Shown here piece by piece: positions 43,701-54,835 of a stretch of DNA of 64,000 nucleotides. The position numbers and the translations under genes were made by a program. The stretch is from Hyaloperonospora brassicae (Eukaryota; Oomycota; Peronosporomycetes; Peronosporales; Peronosporaceae), in the NCBI GenBank assembly GCA_947650285.1, contig CANTFL010001207.1:62001-126000 (forward strand). The letters run 5' to 3'. Under the pieces are notes generated by a model, which saw only the letters and a list, made by a program, of their open reading frames with translations, did not search any database and was not told where the DNA came from. How positions within the stretch are numbered: the first letter of the stretch is position 1; every line of letters begins with the position of its first letter.

Positions 43701-44834
43701 GACTTCGACTGTCTCGAGTTGGTGAAAGCGATCTACGGTCTCAAGCAAGCGTCGCGCGTGTGGAACGAGACTTTCGACGACTTCGTGTGCTCAATCGGAT
43801 TTCAAGTATCGGCATTCGACCCGTGTCTCTACATCAAGATGGTCGACGGTCACTGCGTGCTGGTGCTGGTCTACGTGGACGACGTGCTCGTGACAGGCAG
43901 CTCACTCGACTTGATCGCGCAGACAAAGGCCGATCTCAAGACGCGCTTCGAGATGACCGACAGCGGCAAGTGCACTTTTGTGCTGGGCATCGAATTGGTC
44001 GACGGACCTGACGGCAGTGTCACCATGTGCCAGCGCCGCTATGTCGACGACATCCTTAAGCGCTTCGGTATGGACGAGTGCAAGGCCACTGTTGGTCCGG
44101 TCGACTTGAGCTCTCCACTTGTGCCTAGCAACCATGGGACCAAGGTGGACGCTCCGTTTCGCGAAGCAGTTGGTGCTCTGATGCACCTGATGACCGCGAC
44201 CCGCCCAGACATAGCGTATGCTGTGGGTTACGTGTCGCGCTTCATGGAGAATCCGCAACAAGAGCACTGGGTTGCAGTAAAGCGCATCTTCCGCTACCTT
44301 CAAGGCACCAAGTCGCACGGGGTCTGCTACCAACCAAGCGACAAGATCGACTTTCGCGGATACTCCGACGCGGACTGGGCTGGCGACCACGCGGATCGCA
44401 AGTCAACTTCGGGCTACGTATTCATGCTGCTCGGCGCACCCATCAGCTGGGGAAGCAAGAAGCAGTCAAGCGTGTCGCTATCGACGAGTGAAGCGGAATA
44501 CATCGCGCTGAGTCTGACCATCCAAGAAGGCAAGTGGATCCATCGCCTGCTATGCGAGGTTCTGACGGCTGCCAACGAAGAAGGTCCAGAGCTTATCATC
44601 TTTGAAGACAACCAGTCGTGCATCAAGATGACGAAGAACCCAGTCAACCACGGACGTGCCAAGCACATCGACATCAAGTACCACCACATCCGTGATGAAG
44701 TCAAGCGCGGCGAAGTGCAGCTTGAGTATTGCGAGACGGCGACCATGTTAGCGGACATCATGACGAAGGGACTACATGGACCACGCCACAAGGACTTGAC
44801 GGCGGCTCTCGGCATCCGTGCGAGTTCGGATTGA
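40773..44834 (+). CDS. gag-pol: Copia-1 Gag-Pol polyprotein, intact
   Basis: The 1353-residue polyprotein builds the particle and carries out reverse transcription and integration. Order: Gag (about 1-215); zinc knuckle [14 protein letters not shown] (about 220-233); aspartic protease DSGATHHIC (about 297); integrase zinc finger (about 428-470) and core with Asp in FDICGP (about 496), Asp in RHDGAREF (about 558) and Glu in TNGTAERA (about 590); reverse transcriptase with [12 protein letters not shown] and YVDDVLV (about 1035); and RNase H with YSDADWAGD (about 1200) and [11 protein letters not shown]. This is Ty1/Copia order, integrase before RT. There is no frameshift between gag and pol, as in plant and oomycete copia elements. 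The start is the PBS ATG. The frame is also open into the LTR up to an ATG at 40635, which would add 46 residues. Confidence 0.95.
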   Translation: MSPSAMTPSHDAKVTIDKFNGDNYATWSRYMRGVFLTKSTWHVVNRETSPTFADPRAMDDYAKASNVAFGLMLLHMDADYHHVVDDCEEAWAAWVRIKTLYGGSQKAGRIFLKRQLFSMEMAEGGNVLHHCNEVLNISAKLSSIGAKMEDEDVAICLLRSLPKSYENVVLNLEMNSAELRSRDVVKVLTNEHIKRQGAKTAAVKTEDAAKAFNAEREPHQCSYCGKLGHTVERCWTKQKAENKGPRRGGNGRGRGANNVHWRSEGDDYEYMDRVAFAVSLECGLSTGKSMPGMWAVDSGATHHICNDKAKFATLNERDEGELSVADGSKAAIKGVGTIMELVVLPNGNERMIEIKDALFVPSMSKNLLSVPQINKTGKFQVVFDGRKMNVTRKNSTQVVATADLVDGLYWLRTPQPSANTVMNNQVVDLHARMGHAPFDVLRKMVNDGLIKDAKAPAKSNGSSLCRGCQQGKMVQKPFPSNRDKRRYATFELLHFDICGPMEEVSIGGSRYLLLIVDEASGCMKGFCLRAKSESEDCVKSYILKIETQFGKKVKFVRHDGAREFASNSLKVFYENEGIEQQTTVPYAHQTNGTAERAIRSIVTIGRSLLHHAKLDKCFWAEAAMTAIYIKNRLPSPKIPHKTPFEIVCGSKPSVKHMRIFGCQAYILTPKEKRLKWDPKARVGIFMGYEEVSKAYRVFDIEAGQVVISRDVNFDESAFGFSMEPSSEEVDDATLDLDLLDINDSDVRQTNYRQTGKRKDRPSNNVMRPARRRTGLEEASAPDSSFDRHQKRRSSGREDPRYTDDEEEKEDISDQDDDSTPPTFWRASANAVEATDLAEPTTFQDAISGPDQVHWRKAIRAELESMRLRGVFRAAKLPSNQRAIGTKWVFKIKRKASGTIEKFKARLVAKGFKQKYGIDYTETFSPVVKYVTLRMVIAITKYFDWPLDQLDVVTAFLYGVMKEKVFCNIPEGVEMDGDFDCLELVKAIYGLKQASRVWNETFDDFVCSIGFQVSAFDPCLYIKMVDGHCVLVLVYVDDVLVTGSSLDLIAQTKADLKTRFEMTDSGKCTFVLGIELVDGPDGSVTMCQRRYVDDILKRFGMDECKATVGPVDLSSPLVPSNHGTKVDAPFREAVGALMHLMTATRPDIAYAVGYVSRFMENPQQEHWVAVKRIFRYLQGTKSHGVCYQPSDKIDFRGYSDADWAGDHADRKSTSGYVFMLLGAPISWGSKKQSSVSLSTSEAEYIALSLTIQEGKWIHRLLCEVLTAANEEGPELIIFEDNQSCIKMTKNPVNHGRAKHIDIKYHHIRDEVKRGEVQLEYCETATMLADIMTKGLHGPRHKDLTAALGIRASSD

Positions 44835-44841
44835 GGGGGCG
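44829..44841 (+). other. Polypurine tract of Copia-1
   Basis: GATTGAGGGGGCG directly precedes the 3' LTR and overlaps the stop codon of gag-pol (TGA, 44832-44834). Confidence 0.65.
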
Positions 44842-45120
44842 TATTGAGGGTTACCGGTACAATCCGAACTTAGCGCGTAGTTCTTACGGGATAGTTCTTA
44901 CGTCGGTAATTACCTCAGAGATGATTAGACGCGTAGGATGATTGGACGCGTGTAAATCAGGTTGATTAGATGCACCATGTGATTGGATGCAGTCTAGGGT
45001 AGGCAGAGTTAAGACCTATGAATCAATCACTTTCCGATTTCCATTCTTCAGAGCAAGTGTCTTCTCTTCGGCTCGTCCAAGTGCAGACTCTCTTGCCCGC
45101 CTCAGCTTCCGACGCCAACA
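44842..45120 (+). repeat. 3' LTR of Copia-1
   Basis: It is identical by eye to the 5' LTR at 40490-40768 and is followed by the target duplication GAAAT. Confidence 0.93.
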
Positions 45121-45125
45121 GAAAT

Positions 45126-45526
45126 GCCTGTTTATAAACGTTTCTGTCAGTTATAGTGACAGCAGGTTGAACTGCAAGAACATGTGACAGTGACACCCGA
45201 TTGGTCGAGTCCACCAACATCTTGACAGATGGTGAGACGAGGCTACGACCGGTAACAGATGGTGCGACGAGAGCACGACGTAGACAGGTGTCGTGACAGG
45301 ATGGTGACGGACCAGATGGCGGGACGAGGTGGCGACATGACCGTTGGGCGACATGGCGGCGTCTAATGAAGATGAGCAGGAGGACGGACGCAATCATGTT
45401 ATGGTCAAGTTGTAGTTCATCTTTATACTATGATGTTATCGAACGAAGATAACACACTAATATGTTCACTTCTACTTCTACCTCTTCGCACACAAGTGCA
45501 TTAAACAACTCACGCAATTTCCAACA
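45126..45526 (+). repeat. Main part of the 5' LTR of Copia-2
   Basis: It continues the LTR started at 40480-40489 and matches 50000-50400 of the 3' LTR with about nine mismatches. It contains several TGGTGACGACGG-like imperfect repeats of the motif ACAGATGGTG around 45225-45320. Confidence 0.9.
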
Positions 45527-45539
45527 GGTTATGAGCCCA
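45527..45539 (+). other. Primer-binding site of Copia-2 overlapping the gag start codon
   Basis: The same 13 bases as in Copia-1, with gag ATG at 45531 (MSPKIKREAG). Confidence 0.75.
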
Positions 45540-48500
45540 AAGATCAAGCGCGAGGCTGGTGCGGCTGCACAAGCCAAATTGGCCAGAGTTGCCGAAGGTC
45601 CTAAGACGACCGACGGGGAACAACTGGAAGAGAAGTCCGTAGCGCTTATTGGGGCGATGGACCGAATGATGTCAATGGAGTCGTCCCAGAGAGAGCAGAC
45701 CACCAAGACCGTCAAGAAACCTGAAGAGTCTATTTTCGGTTCGGTCCTGGGAGCGGGTATGACTATTTAAGCATTCGATGCCACCCTAGAAGAAGTCTCC
45801 GACCGACGTCGGAGCAAGGCATCAAGACTTTGGGAAATTCGGTGTGCACCGTGGTGATTACGGTGCGGCGGGTGCCAGGGCGGAAGCGGTGCTGAAACCG
45901 GCACGCCCTAGGCAACAAGCAAACCCGGACGCATATCCCGGAATTAGGATGCCGGACAAGTTCTTTGCTAATGCTGAACCCTAGGTTTTCGGGATGCCAG
46001 GTGCGAGGGAAAGGAAACTCGCACTTCAGCCGTTCGATTGTAAGGAGCTCTACCAGGGACATATTAGCGGTTTCCTCGGATGGGGGAAGGAGTTTGTCCG
46101 GCAAGTCGCGTTCGTGGAGCGCGCATGCGGTTTTTGGTGGCCGGAAGACATCAAGGTCGATGGGCTGGGACAACATCTCGGGGACAAGGCCCAGATCTAC
46201 AACCGTCGGCAGGTGGATTCTTGGTGGAACGAAACCCAGACTCTGGACCACGCTTTGACAAGGATGCTTGAAACGTTTAGCACCAAATTATCACCCGCGC
46301 AGAGTATGAAGCTCTTTACGGCACCAAAGGCGTCACACAGAAGTTGGATGGAACATTAACGGTACCTGACGGCCGTGAGTGATGCGTGCGGAGGTATGGA
46401 CAACTTGGTCCTGCAAGGCATCGTCAGCTATGCAGACCCAAGCATGAGGATGACGATGTTGTCAAGGCTGGACATACACCGAGCCGACTCTCTGCGACAA
46501 GCCGAAGAGTTGGCTGAGTTTGCCGAGCAAGTCGAGCTTGAGTCGTACGCGAAAAAACTGGGTCGAGACGTTTTCAATGCTGTTGAGACATGGAAGGATC
46601 TGAAGGAGAGGGTCGCGTTAAGGCCAAGAAGGAACTTGAACGACCGTGACAACCGCACGTGCTATGGATGCGGAAAAGTCGGACACATCAGGGCGAGGTG
46701 TCCGAAGGCAAAGAAGAAAGCCGGAGGTGCGGACTTCACCTTCTCAATTAAAAAATGATATTAACTCCATGAGAATCACTGGATCCTCGACAGTGGATCC
46801 AGAAGACACTTAATCAACGACCTAAGTCTGCCGGTCGACCCCGACGACTGTCAGGGTGAATTTTTGACTGCACCCACCGACGAAGGTGTTCTTTTAGTAA
46901 CCAAGCAAGGGAGCGTCAACATCAAGATTGTTGCGCTCGGGGTCGTATAGACCATCCGACTTCTCGATGTGCAATACGCTGCCAACCTCGAGCGTAATAT
47001 AATATCCTATGGTAAGCTCGAGGCGAAAGGATGCGTACTCGAATATCGAGGAGGGGGAGTGTGTTGACCTCCGGGTCACAAGGTACACCAATTATGAATG
47101 TCGACCGCACAAACAATGTGCTGGTCGTCAAGGTGTTGGGAACTCGTGCGATGGTCACGGGCTCACCACGGGAGGCGATGATGGCTGTGATCAATTCACC
47201 TGAATATGAATCCGATTTGGATGTTCAGTGTGTTACCTTGATGCACTTCCATCGCCGGCTTGGTCATCTTTGTTTTGATACTATCATTAAAATGGCCAAG
47301 GACCCCGCGTTAGTCATTAAGCTGACAGACATAAGACGCATGAACTGCTTGGCTTGTTACAAGGGAATCAAACCAAGCAAGCTCAGTCAAAGGTGGACAC
47401 CGGCATATACTCCCGCATAATGTTATAGGTGGGGTGATATGCAGCGACCTGAAGGGACCGATGACTCCACGAGATCGTCTGGGTAATCGGTACCTGGTTA
47501 ATTTCATTGATCACCGGCCAACTACTGCCGTGTGTTCCTGGCCAAGACTAAGGACGTTGCTGCAATCAAGTTCAAGTACTTCCTCGTATAATTTAAATGC
47601 GAGTTCAATTGCAAGATTCATGTGCTAAGCACTGATGGAGGCGGGGAGTACAAAACCCTGGACGTGTTTTGCAAGGCGATGGGGGTTTCGCGTCAAGTGA
47701 GCGAGGCCAGGGACCAAGTAAGTAACGACAAGGCTGAACGCATGCATCGGACGATCATGAACATGGTCCGAAGAATGGTGTTCGCCTCGAACCTGCTTTT
47801 TGGCTTTCTGTGGTGATGCGGCGGAGTACGCAACGTACATCCTGAATTGAAGCAGGACCAAGTCAAACCCGGGCGGGGTATCCCCGATGGAATTTCTAAC
47901 GAAGAAGGTGCCGAGGCTGACCAACATTGTGACGTTCGGATCCGTCTGCACGGTCCACGTCGATGCGATTAACAAGTACCTCGGTGAGTGCGGAAGGGCA
48001 GCCATCATCATCGGCAATAGCGATGAGACGAAGGAATACAAGGTATACATCCCGAAGGACAAGGTGGCTCTGGCGACTCAGCACGTTCAAAACATTAAAT
48101 CGTTGCCAACTGAAGAGCACCTCAACCCGTTTCAAGACGAGATCGACCCTCAGGAGTATTCAACAATGGTCAATAGTTCGAATGCTCAGGGGAGACGGTG
48201 TGGGAGAAACCGTACTAGGAAACATCGCAAGGTTCGCCAGGCAGGATGGCCGAGAGAGCGACACGGTACATGATCAACGGACATACAACAAGTTGAAGAG
48301 GTGACGAGTGAAGATATATCTGGATCCAGGGACGTCGTCTACGCTGTCATAGCACGAGATCCAGAACATTATGGTGAAGCTACCAAGAGCAAACATCACT
48401 AAGAATGGAAGGTTGATATGACCGAAGATCTGGACGCGTTGAAGACAAACGAGGTCTGGACAGTCGTCGTACCACCCAAAGATGCCCATGTACTGCACAA

Positions 48501-50011
48501 CAAGTGGTTTTACAAGACAAAGACCGACGCAAACGGGGACATCGAACGGTACAAGGCTCGTCTGGTCGTCTGCGGGAAAAAACAAGTCTTCGGAATCGAC
48601 TGTAATCTCACTTTTGCAGCTGTGATGGACTTGAGCACGGTGAAGATGATTATGATGCTTTCAAGACGCTGGAAGGTACTGGCTCGTCACGGTGACGTGT
48701 CAAACGCATACGTCAAGGCAGAAAAGGAGGAGCATCTGGACATCTAGATGAAGGTGCCCAAGGGGATGGACATAGCCGATGACGATCGCAAGGGTCTAGG
48801 AACGTGGTCGGCCAACGAGTTGGCACTACTTTTGAAGAATTCGCGGTATGGACTGAAGCAAGCTGGACGACTCGAAAGCAAGTTGCTGGATTCCAAGCTA
48901 CAGCACAGCGAGTTTCGACAGTGCACGACGGACATGTGCTTGTACTACAAGTACGAAGGTAACATGTGCATGGTGGTCGGAGTCTACGTTGATGATCTGC
49001 TCGTCACAGGAACCGAAACAAGTGCAGTGGACAGCTTCTTCGTGGACATGGCGTGCTTGTCGATCAAGGATCTAGACGTGGTGAGCAAGATTTTGGGTCT
49101 ACGCATTCAACTGGACGAGTCTGAGGGCTAAATTCTGGATCAACAAGTGACAATCGGATTTGTTGCTAAAGGACTTTGGGTTGGACTCGGCAAACGGAGT
49201 GCGAACCCCGATCGGCGATGATTGCAAGCTCGCGAATGAAGTCGATCAAGAATATTTGCCAGCAAGAGGTGCGAAGGACGATCCAAACATGAAGCCTTTC
49301 CAGTCAATGGTCGGAAGCCTGCTTTGGATTGCGAGGTTCACGCGGCCGGAAATTTGCTTTGCGCTGCACAAGGCGAAAAGACAAGCGCACAAGCCGACAC
49401 TCAAGGTTTGGAAGACCGCCAAGAGGATCATGCGTTACCTGAAAACGACAAAAAACCTGAAGTGTCATCTTAATGGCAGCGGATCGACATCAACGGACAT
49501 GCGTGTGGAGTGCTGGAGCGACGCCGACTTTGCGGCAGACAGGTCGGACCGTGAGTCTATGTATGGTTGTGTGTTAACCATGGATGGCTCTGTTGTCCTT
49601 TGGTAGTGCAAGAAGCAGTCTGGAGTTTCGCTAAGCACGATGGAAGCGGAGTTCATCGCAGCATCACAGGCCGGACGTGAACTGCCCGGCATGAAGAAAC
49701 TACTCAACGAATTGAAGTTGAAGGTGGTCAAGTCGATTCCAATGTGGATGGACAACCAAGCGGCCATCAAGCAGCTCGAGTCTGAGAAGAGCACGGCAAG
49801 CGCCAAGCACGTGGACATAAGGTTCAAGTTTATCTGCGGAAAAGCAAAGGACGGGACCGTGGCTCCAAAGTTTGTCAAGTCTCAAGACATGATGACCGAC
49901 ATCATGACGAAGTCACTGCCGGCACCAAGAATGGAGGAGCTGCGCGCGATGTTCGGGTTGAAGACCATCCATGATGACACTGAGGAGAGTGTTAGAAATG
50001 CATGTTTATAA
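45531..50011 (+). pseudogene. gag-pol: Copia-2 gag-pol, decayed
   Basis: Gag starts at the PBS ATG and reads to 45770; a further gag part (FWWPEDIKVDGLGQHL) follows near 46110-46260. The zinc knuckle CYGCGKVGHIRARC is near 46660-46710. Integrase zinc-finger and core pieces lie at 47250-47420 and 47440-47816. RT pieces lie at 48418-49131, with YVDDLLV near 48985 and a TAG at 48745-48747. RNase H follows at 49160-50011 (CWSDADFAADRSDRES, then a TAG at 49604-49606). The last frame ends inside the 3' LTR. More than ten stops and frame changes are present. Together with the ~2% LTR divergence this suggests either that the element was already defective when copied or that substitutions accumulated fast. 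Confidence 0.88.
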
Positions 50012-50400
50012 ACGTTTCTGTCAGTTATAGTCACAGCAGGTTGAACTGCAAGAACATGTGACAGTGACACCTGATTGGTCGAGTCCACCAACATCTTGAC
50101 AGATGGTGAGACGAGGCTACGACCGGTAACAGATGGTGCGACGAGAGCACGACGTAGACAGGTGTCGTGACAGGATGGTGACGGACCAGATGGCGGGACG
50201 AGGTGGCGACATGACCGTTGGGCGACATGGCGGCGTCTTATGAAGATGAGCAGGTGGACGGACGCAATCGTGTTATGGTCAAGTTGTAGTGCATCTTTAT
50301 ACTATGGTGTTAGCGAACGAAGATAACACACTAATATGTTCACTTCTACTTCTACCTCTTCGCACACAAGTGCATTAAACAACTCACGCAATTTCCAACA
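49990..50400 (+). repeat. 3' LTR of Copia-2 (411 bp)
   Basis: TGTTAGAAAT to TTTCCAACA, followed by the CCCCC target duplication. The 3' end of pol overlaps its first bases. Confidence 0.92.
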
Positions 50401-51082
50401 CCCCCCAGTCGCTGAAACCCAAACCGAGGCTACGGTAGAACTTCGTTCTAACGAACCTGCGCACTTTCATCTTCCGCTGCCGCGCCTCCGGCGTCCCGAT
50501 GTGCATCTGCTGATTCCCGTACCTCGGTGGCTGCACTGAGGCATGAGCCGCACCATACGCACTGACGGAAACTTCCTTGGCTGTCGCTCGCAACCTCACC
50601 GGCGCAGCGTCTGGCGCACGCGCGCGCACCTGGTGCCGCTGCGGTGGCAGTGCCGGGAAACACGATGAATAGATTGGAATGGCGAGTACTTTCGTGCGTC
50701 CTAGCGCGCACGATCGTCGCCCCGGCCGATGGCTTCCACTCAAAATGCTCGAGCGCATCGATGCGCATCGTAGCCGCACCAAGGTTTGCGCCGAGCGCCG
50801 ACCCATAAAAAACGCAATAGATGGCGCCACGCATCCGCTCAGCCTTCGTCGAGCCTGATCTGGCTGGGTTCCATGCGGTCCATACGCGACAAAAGCGCGT
50901 CGAGCATTGCTAGAATCTTATCCTTCTTTGCCGATCCCCTTTCGTAGGCCGGCGTGTCCTCGACGATAGCAGCAGCACGCGGCGAACGCGCTAAAGATGC
51001 TCCGCGTCCCGGCGAGGCCCTCGCTTGGCCTACTGAAGCCGATGTTGCCTTGCATTCTAGTGGTGTGCGATATTGGGCTCAT
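50401..51082 (-). pseudogene. gag: Copia-3 gag, N-terminal part
   Basis: The gag start codon lies in the PBS (ATG 51082, MSPISHTTRM). Reading is broken by at least one stop and by frame changes. An open frame of about 148 codons reaches 50384. The other half of gag is at 40479 and below, beyond the Copia-2 insertion. Confidence 0.7.
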
Positions 51083-51086
51083 AACC
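51074..51086 (-). other. Primer-binding site of Copia-3
   Basis: On the plus strand it reads TGGGCTCATAACC, identical to the initiator tRNA anticodon arm. It abuts the 5' LTR at 51087 and contains the minus-strand gag ATG. Confidence 0.72.
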
Positions 51087-51328
51087 TGTTAGTAAGGGAG
51101 AAAGTGAGGTGCTCGAGGTGAAAAAGATTCTACATTCGTCTCTCTTTTATGTCGCTCTTGCTGCGCTAGCTAGTTGTGTTCTCTCTACACCAATCATTCT
51201 CTAGCGTCTTTTGGCGACTCTTCAATCACCTCTTCGTTATCTCTTATGCGTTGCCTAGTGCTACCGAAAAGAAACATCCTTTCGTGTCACCAGAAACTGC
51301 TACACGGCTAGATATGCATTTTCTTACA
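51087..51328 (-). repeat. 5' LTR of Copia-3
   Basis: It matches 35937-36181 over its length and is bounded by TG and CA on the plus strand. Confidence 0.8.
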
Positions 51329-52100
51329 CGCTATAATATGTGATGTAAAAAATATCTCGAGGCCTTGCCATAAGATTGATGAGGCATAGACAGGTCTGAG
51401 TATTGTTTACATGGCGATGCACCGTGTTACACTTGATATTCAAAGGCAGTCTTGCTCAGCGCACTTGATGCGTCCAGTCGCGTTTGGGGTGGCCTAGAGA
51501 GTCGCCGTCTACCCTGTACAAACTGCTTAGATGTAACGGGGTTACACGTCGGCTGGTTGTCGACGATAGGTGTGGTGCACACAAGAGAGGGGGTACCCTA
51601 TGAAGTAATTTTAGAACACAGTGAGTGTATCAATTGTTGAAGACTGATGTCTGTCATCAATTGATTGCGAGATCTTTTAAGAGGTTATTTAGGGCAGGTT
51701 AAATACGTTGTTCTAAGGTGTTCTTTTAGGTTAATTAAAGAAATAAAAATTCAGCTCCCCTTTTGATCACTAAAAGACACGTGCCTTACGAGGCGTCTTG
51801 GATCGATAGGAGCTAGCAATACCTTTGAAGGTAGCTGCTCCTGAGCACTCTGTGCTGTGATTCTTTTGAATCGTTGTACCCCTCAGGAAAGGGGACCGTA
51901 AGCTCTCTGAGCTTGTTGACTCTCTGAGTCGGGTTCGTAGAACCAAAGTTGCTCGTAAGAGCGTTAAGTCTTCCTCTGACTTAAGGAGCTGTGTAGCTCC
52001 GCTACATCAGAGCTGATGCTTGCTAAATACGAGGGTGGGTACTTGATCATTTCGGATTAAATGTCCTACCCGAAATGATCGCACATGTTTTTCTCAGAGG
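51329..52100. repeat. Non-coding chain of short hairpins, Gypsy-1-like
   Basis: No gene is present. A TGTAACGGGG motif like the Gypsy-1 LTR start lies near 51533. From 51843 to 52080 perfect small inverted repeats follow one another almost without gaps. They are 51844-51848 with 51852-51856, 51859-51863 with 51868-51872, 51879-51883 with 51890-51894, 51900-51905 with 51909-51914, 51918-51922 with 51926-51930, 51932-51936 with 51940-51944, 51965-51970 with 51978-51983, 51985-51990 with 51995-52000, and an 11-bp pair 52045-52055 with 52070-52080. Loops are mostly 3-7 nt. This is probably leader or LTR sequence of a relative of Gypsy-1. Confidence 0.7.
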
Positions 52101-52624
52101 GTAACATACAAACTTTGCTGGATCTTAACAACAAAAAACGCGAGCTGAATGGCTATGTCGTGCATATCTGCTAGGACATGATATGTGCCGATCACCTGTA
52201 TCGTTTTAAATGATTACTTAGTGCCACGTATCGCTCGCACTGCAATGAACATATCGTGTAGTAGCTATCACATTTATGGTGTAGCTCAGATTCCACCAGG
52301 ATCGCCTAACCAGAGCACGACTGGCGCTGACCGGTAGGTTATTGATCGCCTCCATCATGATTCGTTGACATCAACCCGATCAAAGTTTGTCGGAAAAAAC
52401 ATGGGCGGCGAGTATCCGTTTGTTGGTTGCTCAAAAGATTACGAGAATGCCCCAATACGTGACTAAAAATGTAGATTTATCAAATAAAATACAAAGTATA
52501 ATATAAATACTTAATGCTCAATTTGTACTATTTTTATTCATTTTTCCAAAAAATATATTAGTAAATTTAAACAAAATCTATTTATTTGTATTTATTAATA
52601 TAATCTTTTGTCTGAATAGCTTAG

Positions 52625-52738
52625 TTTGCATTTTATTTTTTTATTATTTTTGTAGGAGCAGTACGGATACATTTAATTTTGCTACATGGAGTTGGTTCAA
52701 ATAATTTTTTAGGTGTTCCTTTAGTTTGTTAATACGTT
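52625..52738 (+). pseudogene. cob: Nuclear copy of mitochondrial cytochrome b (NUMT) fragment
   Basis: The frame starting at 52625 reads FAFYFFIIFVGAV followed by HLILLHGVGSNN and FLGV. This matches the haem-binding helix region of cytochrome b (FAFHF...PF..., then HL..LH..GSNNPxG), with changed residues. The surrounding 52450-52740 is very AT-rich, unlike the neighbouring nuclear DNA but like oomycete mitochondrial DNA. An in-frame TAG just upstream (52622-52624) and the loss of the conserved HF and NP residues show that it is not functional. Confidence 0.72.
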
Positions 52739-52739
52739 A

Positions 52740-54498
52740 GGTCTTACTTTAGACTTGAGGCTGATCGGTAGAATGAACGCCGAAGATTATTATATGTTGG
52801 TCGGAAGGTTTTTTCATTATTTGTCATGACCTTTTCTCGCGTACCACATCCAGCGCGTCATGAAGAAAGAAACTACTGTCACGGAGAAAGATACTACTGT
52901 TATAGAAACTACTATCTTAGTGGTCAAGTCGACAGTCACCTGCATGAGCTCGTGGGTTTATACTTGTATACTGATGCTTCATAGTCTCCTTCTGTATAAC
53001 CTCGTGAAAGGTTCATGCCTGCCCTGATTGGCATTCCTAGATAAACTTTCTTTGGACGCATACCCGATTCAAGCCATACAGAAAGCTTTGAATGCAGGCC
53101 CCAACAGGCGTCAGCGCTCGTTGCAAGGCTTTACCACGACTCTTTCAGCCTTTGCAGTATGGAAGCAAATGTAAAAGTGCCAAGAATTACCTGATTGCGT
53201 TGACGTTCTTCTGAATACTGAGTCCTTCATCGTCGCAATTGGCGCAATGTTCAACACTAAGCGTGGTCTCGCTTAATTTAGCCGTACCAAGGACAAAAGC
53301 GGATCGTTTGGTGTTTGGAATAATGTTGTAATAGGGAACACTCTATTACAGAATCAGATAATTGGTAAGCCTTTGTAATGCTACAGTACAAGGGTGCGTG
53401 CTCCCAAACTCATGTACACGGTACTAGAAGATGAAGAGGACCACCTAAGAAAGTAGCTCCTCAGAATGAGGAAAATTAAAACTGTATTTACTATAAGTAT
53501 CGTTACTAAAACCTATTTTACCTTACTTAGGCTATATTAAGGTGCAAAAATCCCGGTGTAGAATCTTGTTCACCACCCATTGCGCGCGTCTAGTAGCGAT
53601 TGATGATTAATATATGGCTGAAATAACATAATTCGAGCAGCGCTGATAAGTGGAGCAGCGCTAAATTTTCCCATGAAAGGTAATTTTCCGTCAACATTTA
53701 CTTACAAGGATAAAACATGAAGATATTATCAATAACCATAACCTTTACATTGAAAAAATTCGTGCCAATGACATGTGAGAGGCACACTTGCTACGGAGCA
53801 CAGCTTCAAAGCCTCCGTGACATGCAGTGAACCCGTTGCTTACTTGCATCTGACCATCAATGAAGCGACTCTCGCACGTATAAGATCGAGTCCGGAATGC
53901 GAGTCTCATATTCAGTATTTCCTGTAATGGAAATATTTATACGTTAGGTTTCCGTCGATCAGAATATTGTCCACCATCTCCAGCATTGTCGATGTAACGA
54001 TTCGATTAGATGTCGAATAAAGGGAGAAACGGTAAGAATGGCCAGCAGTTCTAGTAGAATAATAGAAGATGCAGATGTTACATAGCAGTAGGTACGGTAT
54101 TAGTGGCCACCAAATCCAGTAGTATCAGTAGGCTCAGAGATACCAATTTGCCTTTCGAACTGAGGACCTCGCTATCATTCACTTTGAGTTTTGCCATCGA
54201 GTAAAAGGCCACAACTTCTTAGCCCCAGTCTACCCGTTTCTACGTTTATTCTGTGACATTTACTGTGAGCTGAATCTTGCTTCATGACACCGGAGCCCAT
54301 GCCTGGTTCTTAACTGTTTCACTCAGATTTTCAATACGTACTCAGATTTGACAAGTACATCTTGTAGAAACACTTCAACCGAAAGACCTGGATCGGGTCC
54401 AGCACTATCACACCGGAGTGACTGGGAGTTAGAATTTTAATGAGGTCAGACCCCGATCCAAAGGACTTGGAAGAAATGGCTAGATGATGATCCATGAA
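52740..54498. other. Non-coding, no gene recognised
   Basis: AT-leaning, mixed sequence with many stops on both strands. I see no coding region, RNA gene or repeat boundary I can support. Confidence 0.5.
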
Positions 54499-54580
54499 CA
54501 TGTAACGGGGCACTTTCGCTCATACTGATTATAGTTTGACCTACCTACACTGACGAAGATGTAGATCAGGTGCTCTAAAC
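54499..54580 (+). repeat. Gypsy-type LTR start, cut by Copia-4
   Basis: TGTAACGGGGCAC followed by about 70 bases resembles 59473-59560 (TGTAACGGGACACC, then a CTACACTGATGAA-like stretch). The two are diverged copies of one LTR family. Copia-4 inserted directly behind the first. Confidence 0.45.
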
Positions 54581-54769
54581 TGTTAGACTTTATAGTTATA
54601 GAGGATGCTTTGAAAGTATAAGTGATATTTGTTTGAACGTCCTACAAACAGTGTTTCTTACGCTCTCTACCATCCAACCATTTTATAAACCGATTGTGAC
54701 TGCATCTTCCTGCCAAGAGTGGTCGGCCGAACTTCGTCAAACTCTCACCATCTTGCATATTTGTCAAAA
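54581..54769 (-). repeat. 3' LTR of Copia-4
   Basis: Starts TGTTAGACTTTATAG on the plus strand and matches 59209-59397 with a few differences. Confidence 0.88.
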
Positions 54770-54835
54770 CTCCTCCTCGGTTGTCGCACACTCGCCCACA
54801 CTCGATGTCTACAGCGATTTGAACAGCTTTCGTAG

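Larger units (their letters stand above)
40490..45120 (+). mobile_element. Copia-1: complete, apparently intact Ty1/Copia element
   Basis: The 4631-bp element has 279-bp LTRs (40490-40768 and 44842-45120) that look identical base for base. It has a PBS, one unbroken 1353-residue gag-pol ORF, a polypurine tract and the perfect target duplication GAAAT (40485-40489, 45121-45125). Identical LTRs mean very recent insertion, and all catalytic motifs are present, so it may be active. The duplication requires the LTR to begin TATTGAGG rather than at the TG three bases inside. Confidence 0.95.
40480..50400 (+). mobile_element. Copia-2: decayed Ty1/Copia element inserted in Copia-3 and split by Copia-1
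   Basis: The 3' LTR is 49990-50400 (411 bp, TGTTAGAAAT to TTTCCAACA). The 5' LTR is split: its first 10 bases are 40480-40489 and the remainder is 45126-45526, again 411 bp in total. The element is flanked by CCCCC at 40475-40479 and 50401-50405, a perfect target duplication. The two LTRs differ at roughly nine positions by eye, about 2%, so insertion was moderately recent, yet the coding region has many breaks. Confidence 0.92.
35937..51328 (-). mobile_element. Copia-3: outer, decayed Ty1/Copia element, interrupted by Copia-2
   Basis: On the minus strand the element runs 5' LTR (51087-51328), PBS (51074-51086), gag start (51082) and gag, then the 9.9-kb Copia-2 insertion (40480-50400), then the rest of gag, protease/integrase, RT, RNase H and the 3' LTR (35937-36181). 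The two LTRs are about 242 and 245 bp and match along their whole length, but with many substitutions, so the element is old. The CCCCC target duplication of Copia-2 joins its two halves. No target duplication for Copia-3 itself is visible outside its LTRs. Confidence 0.85.
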
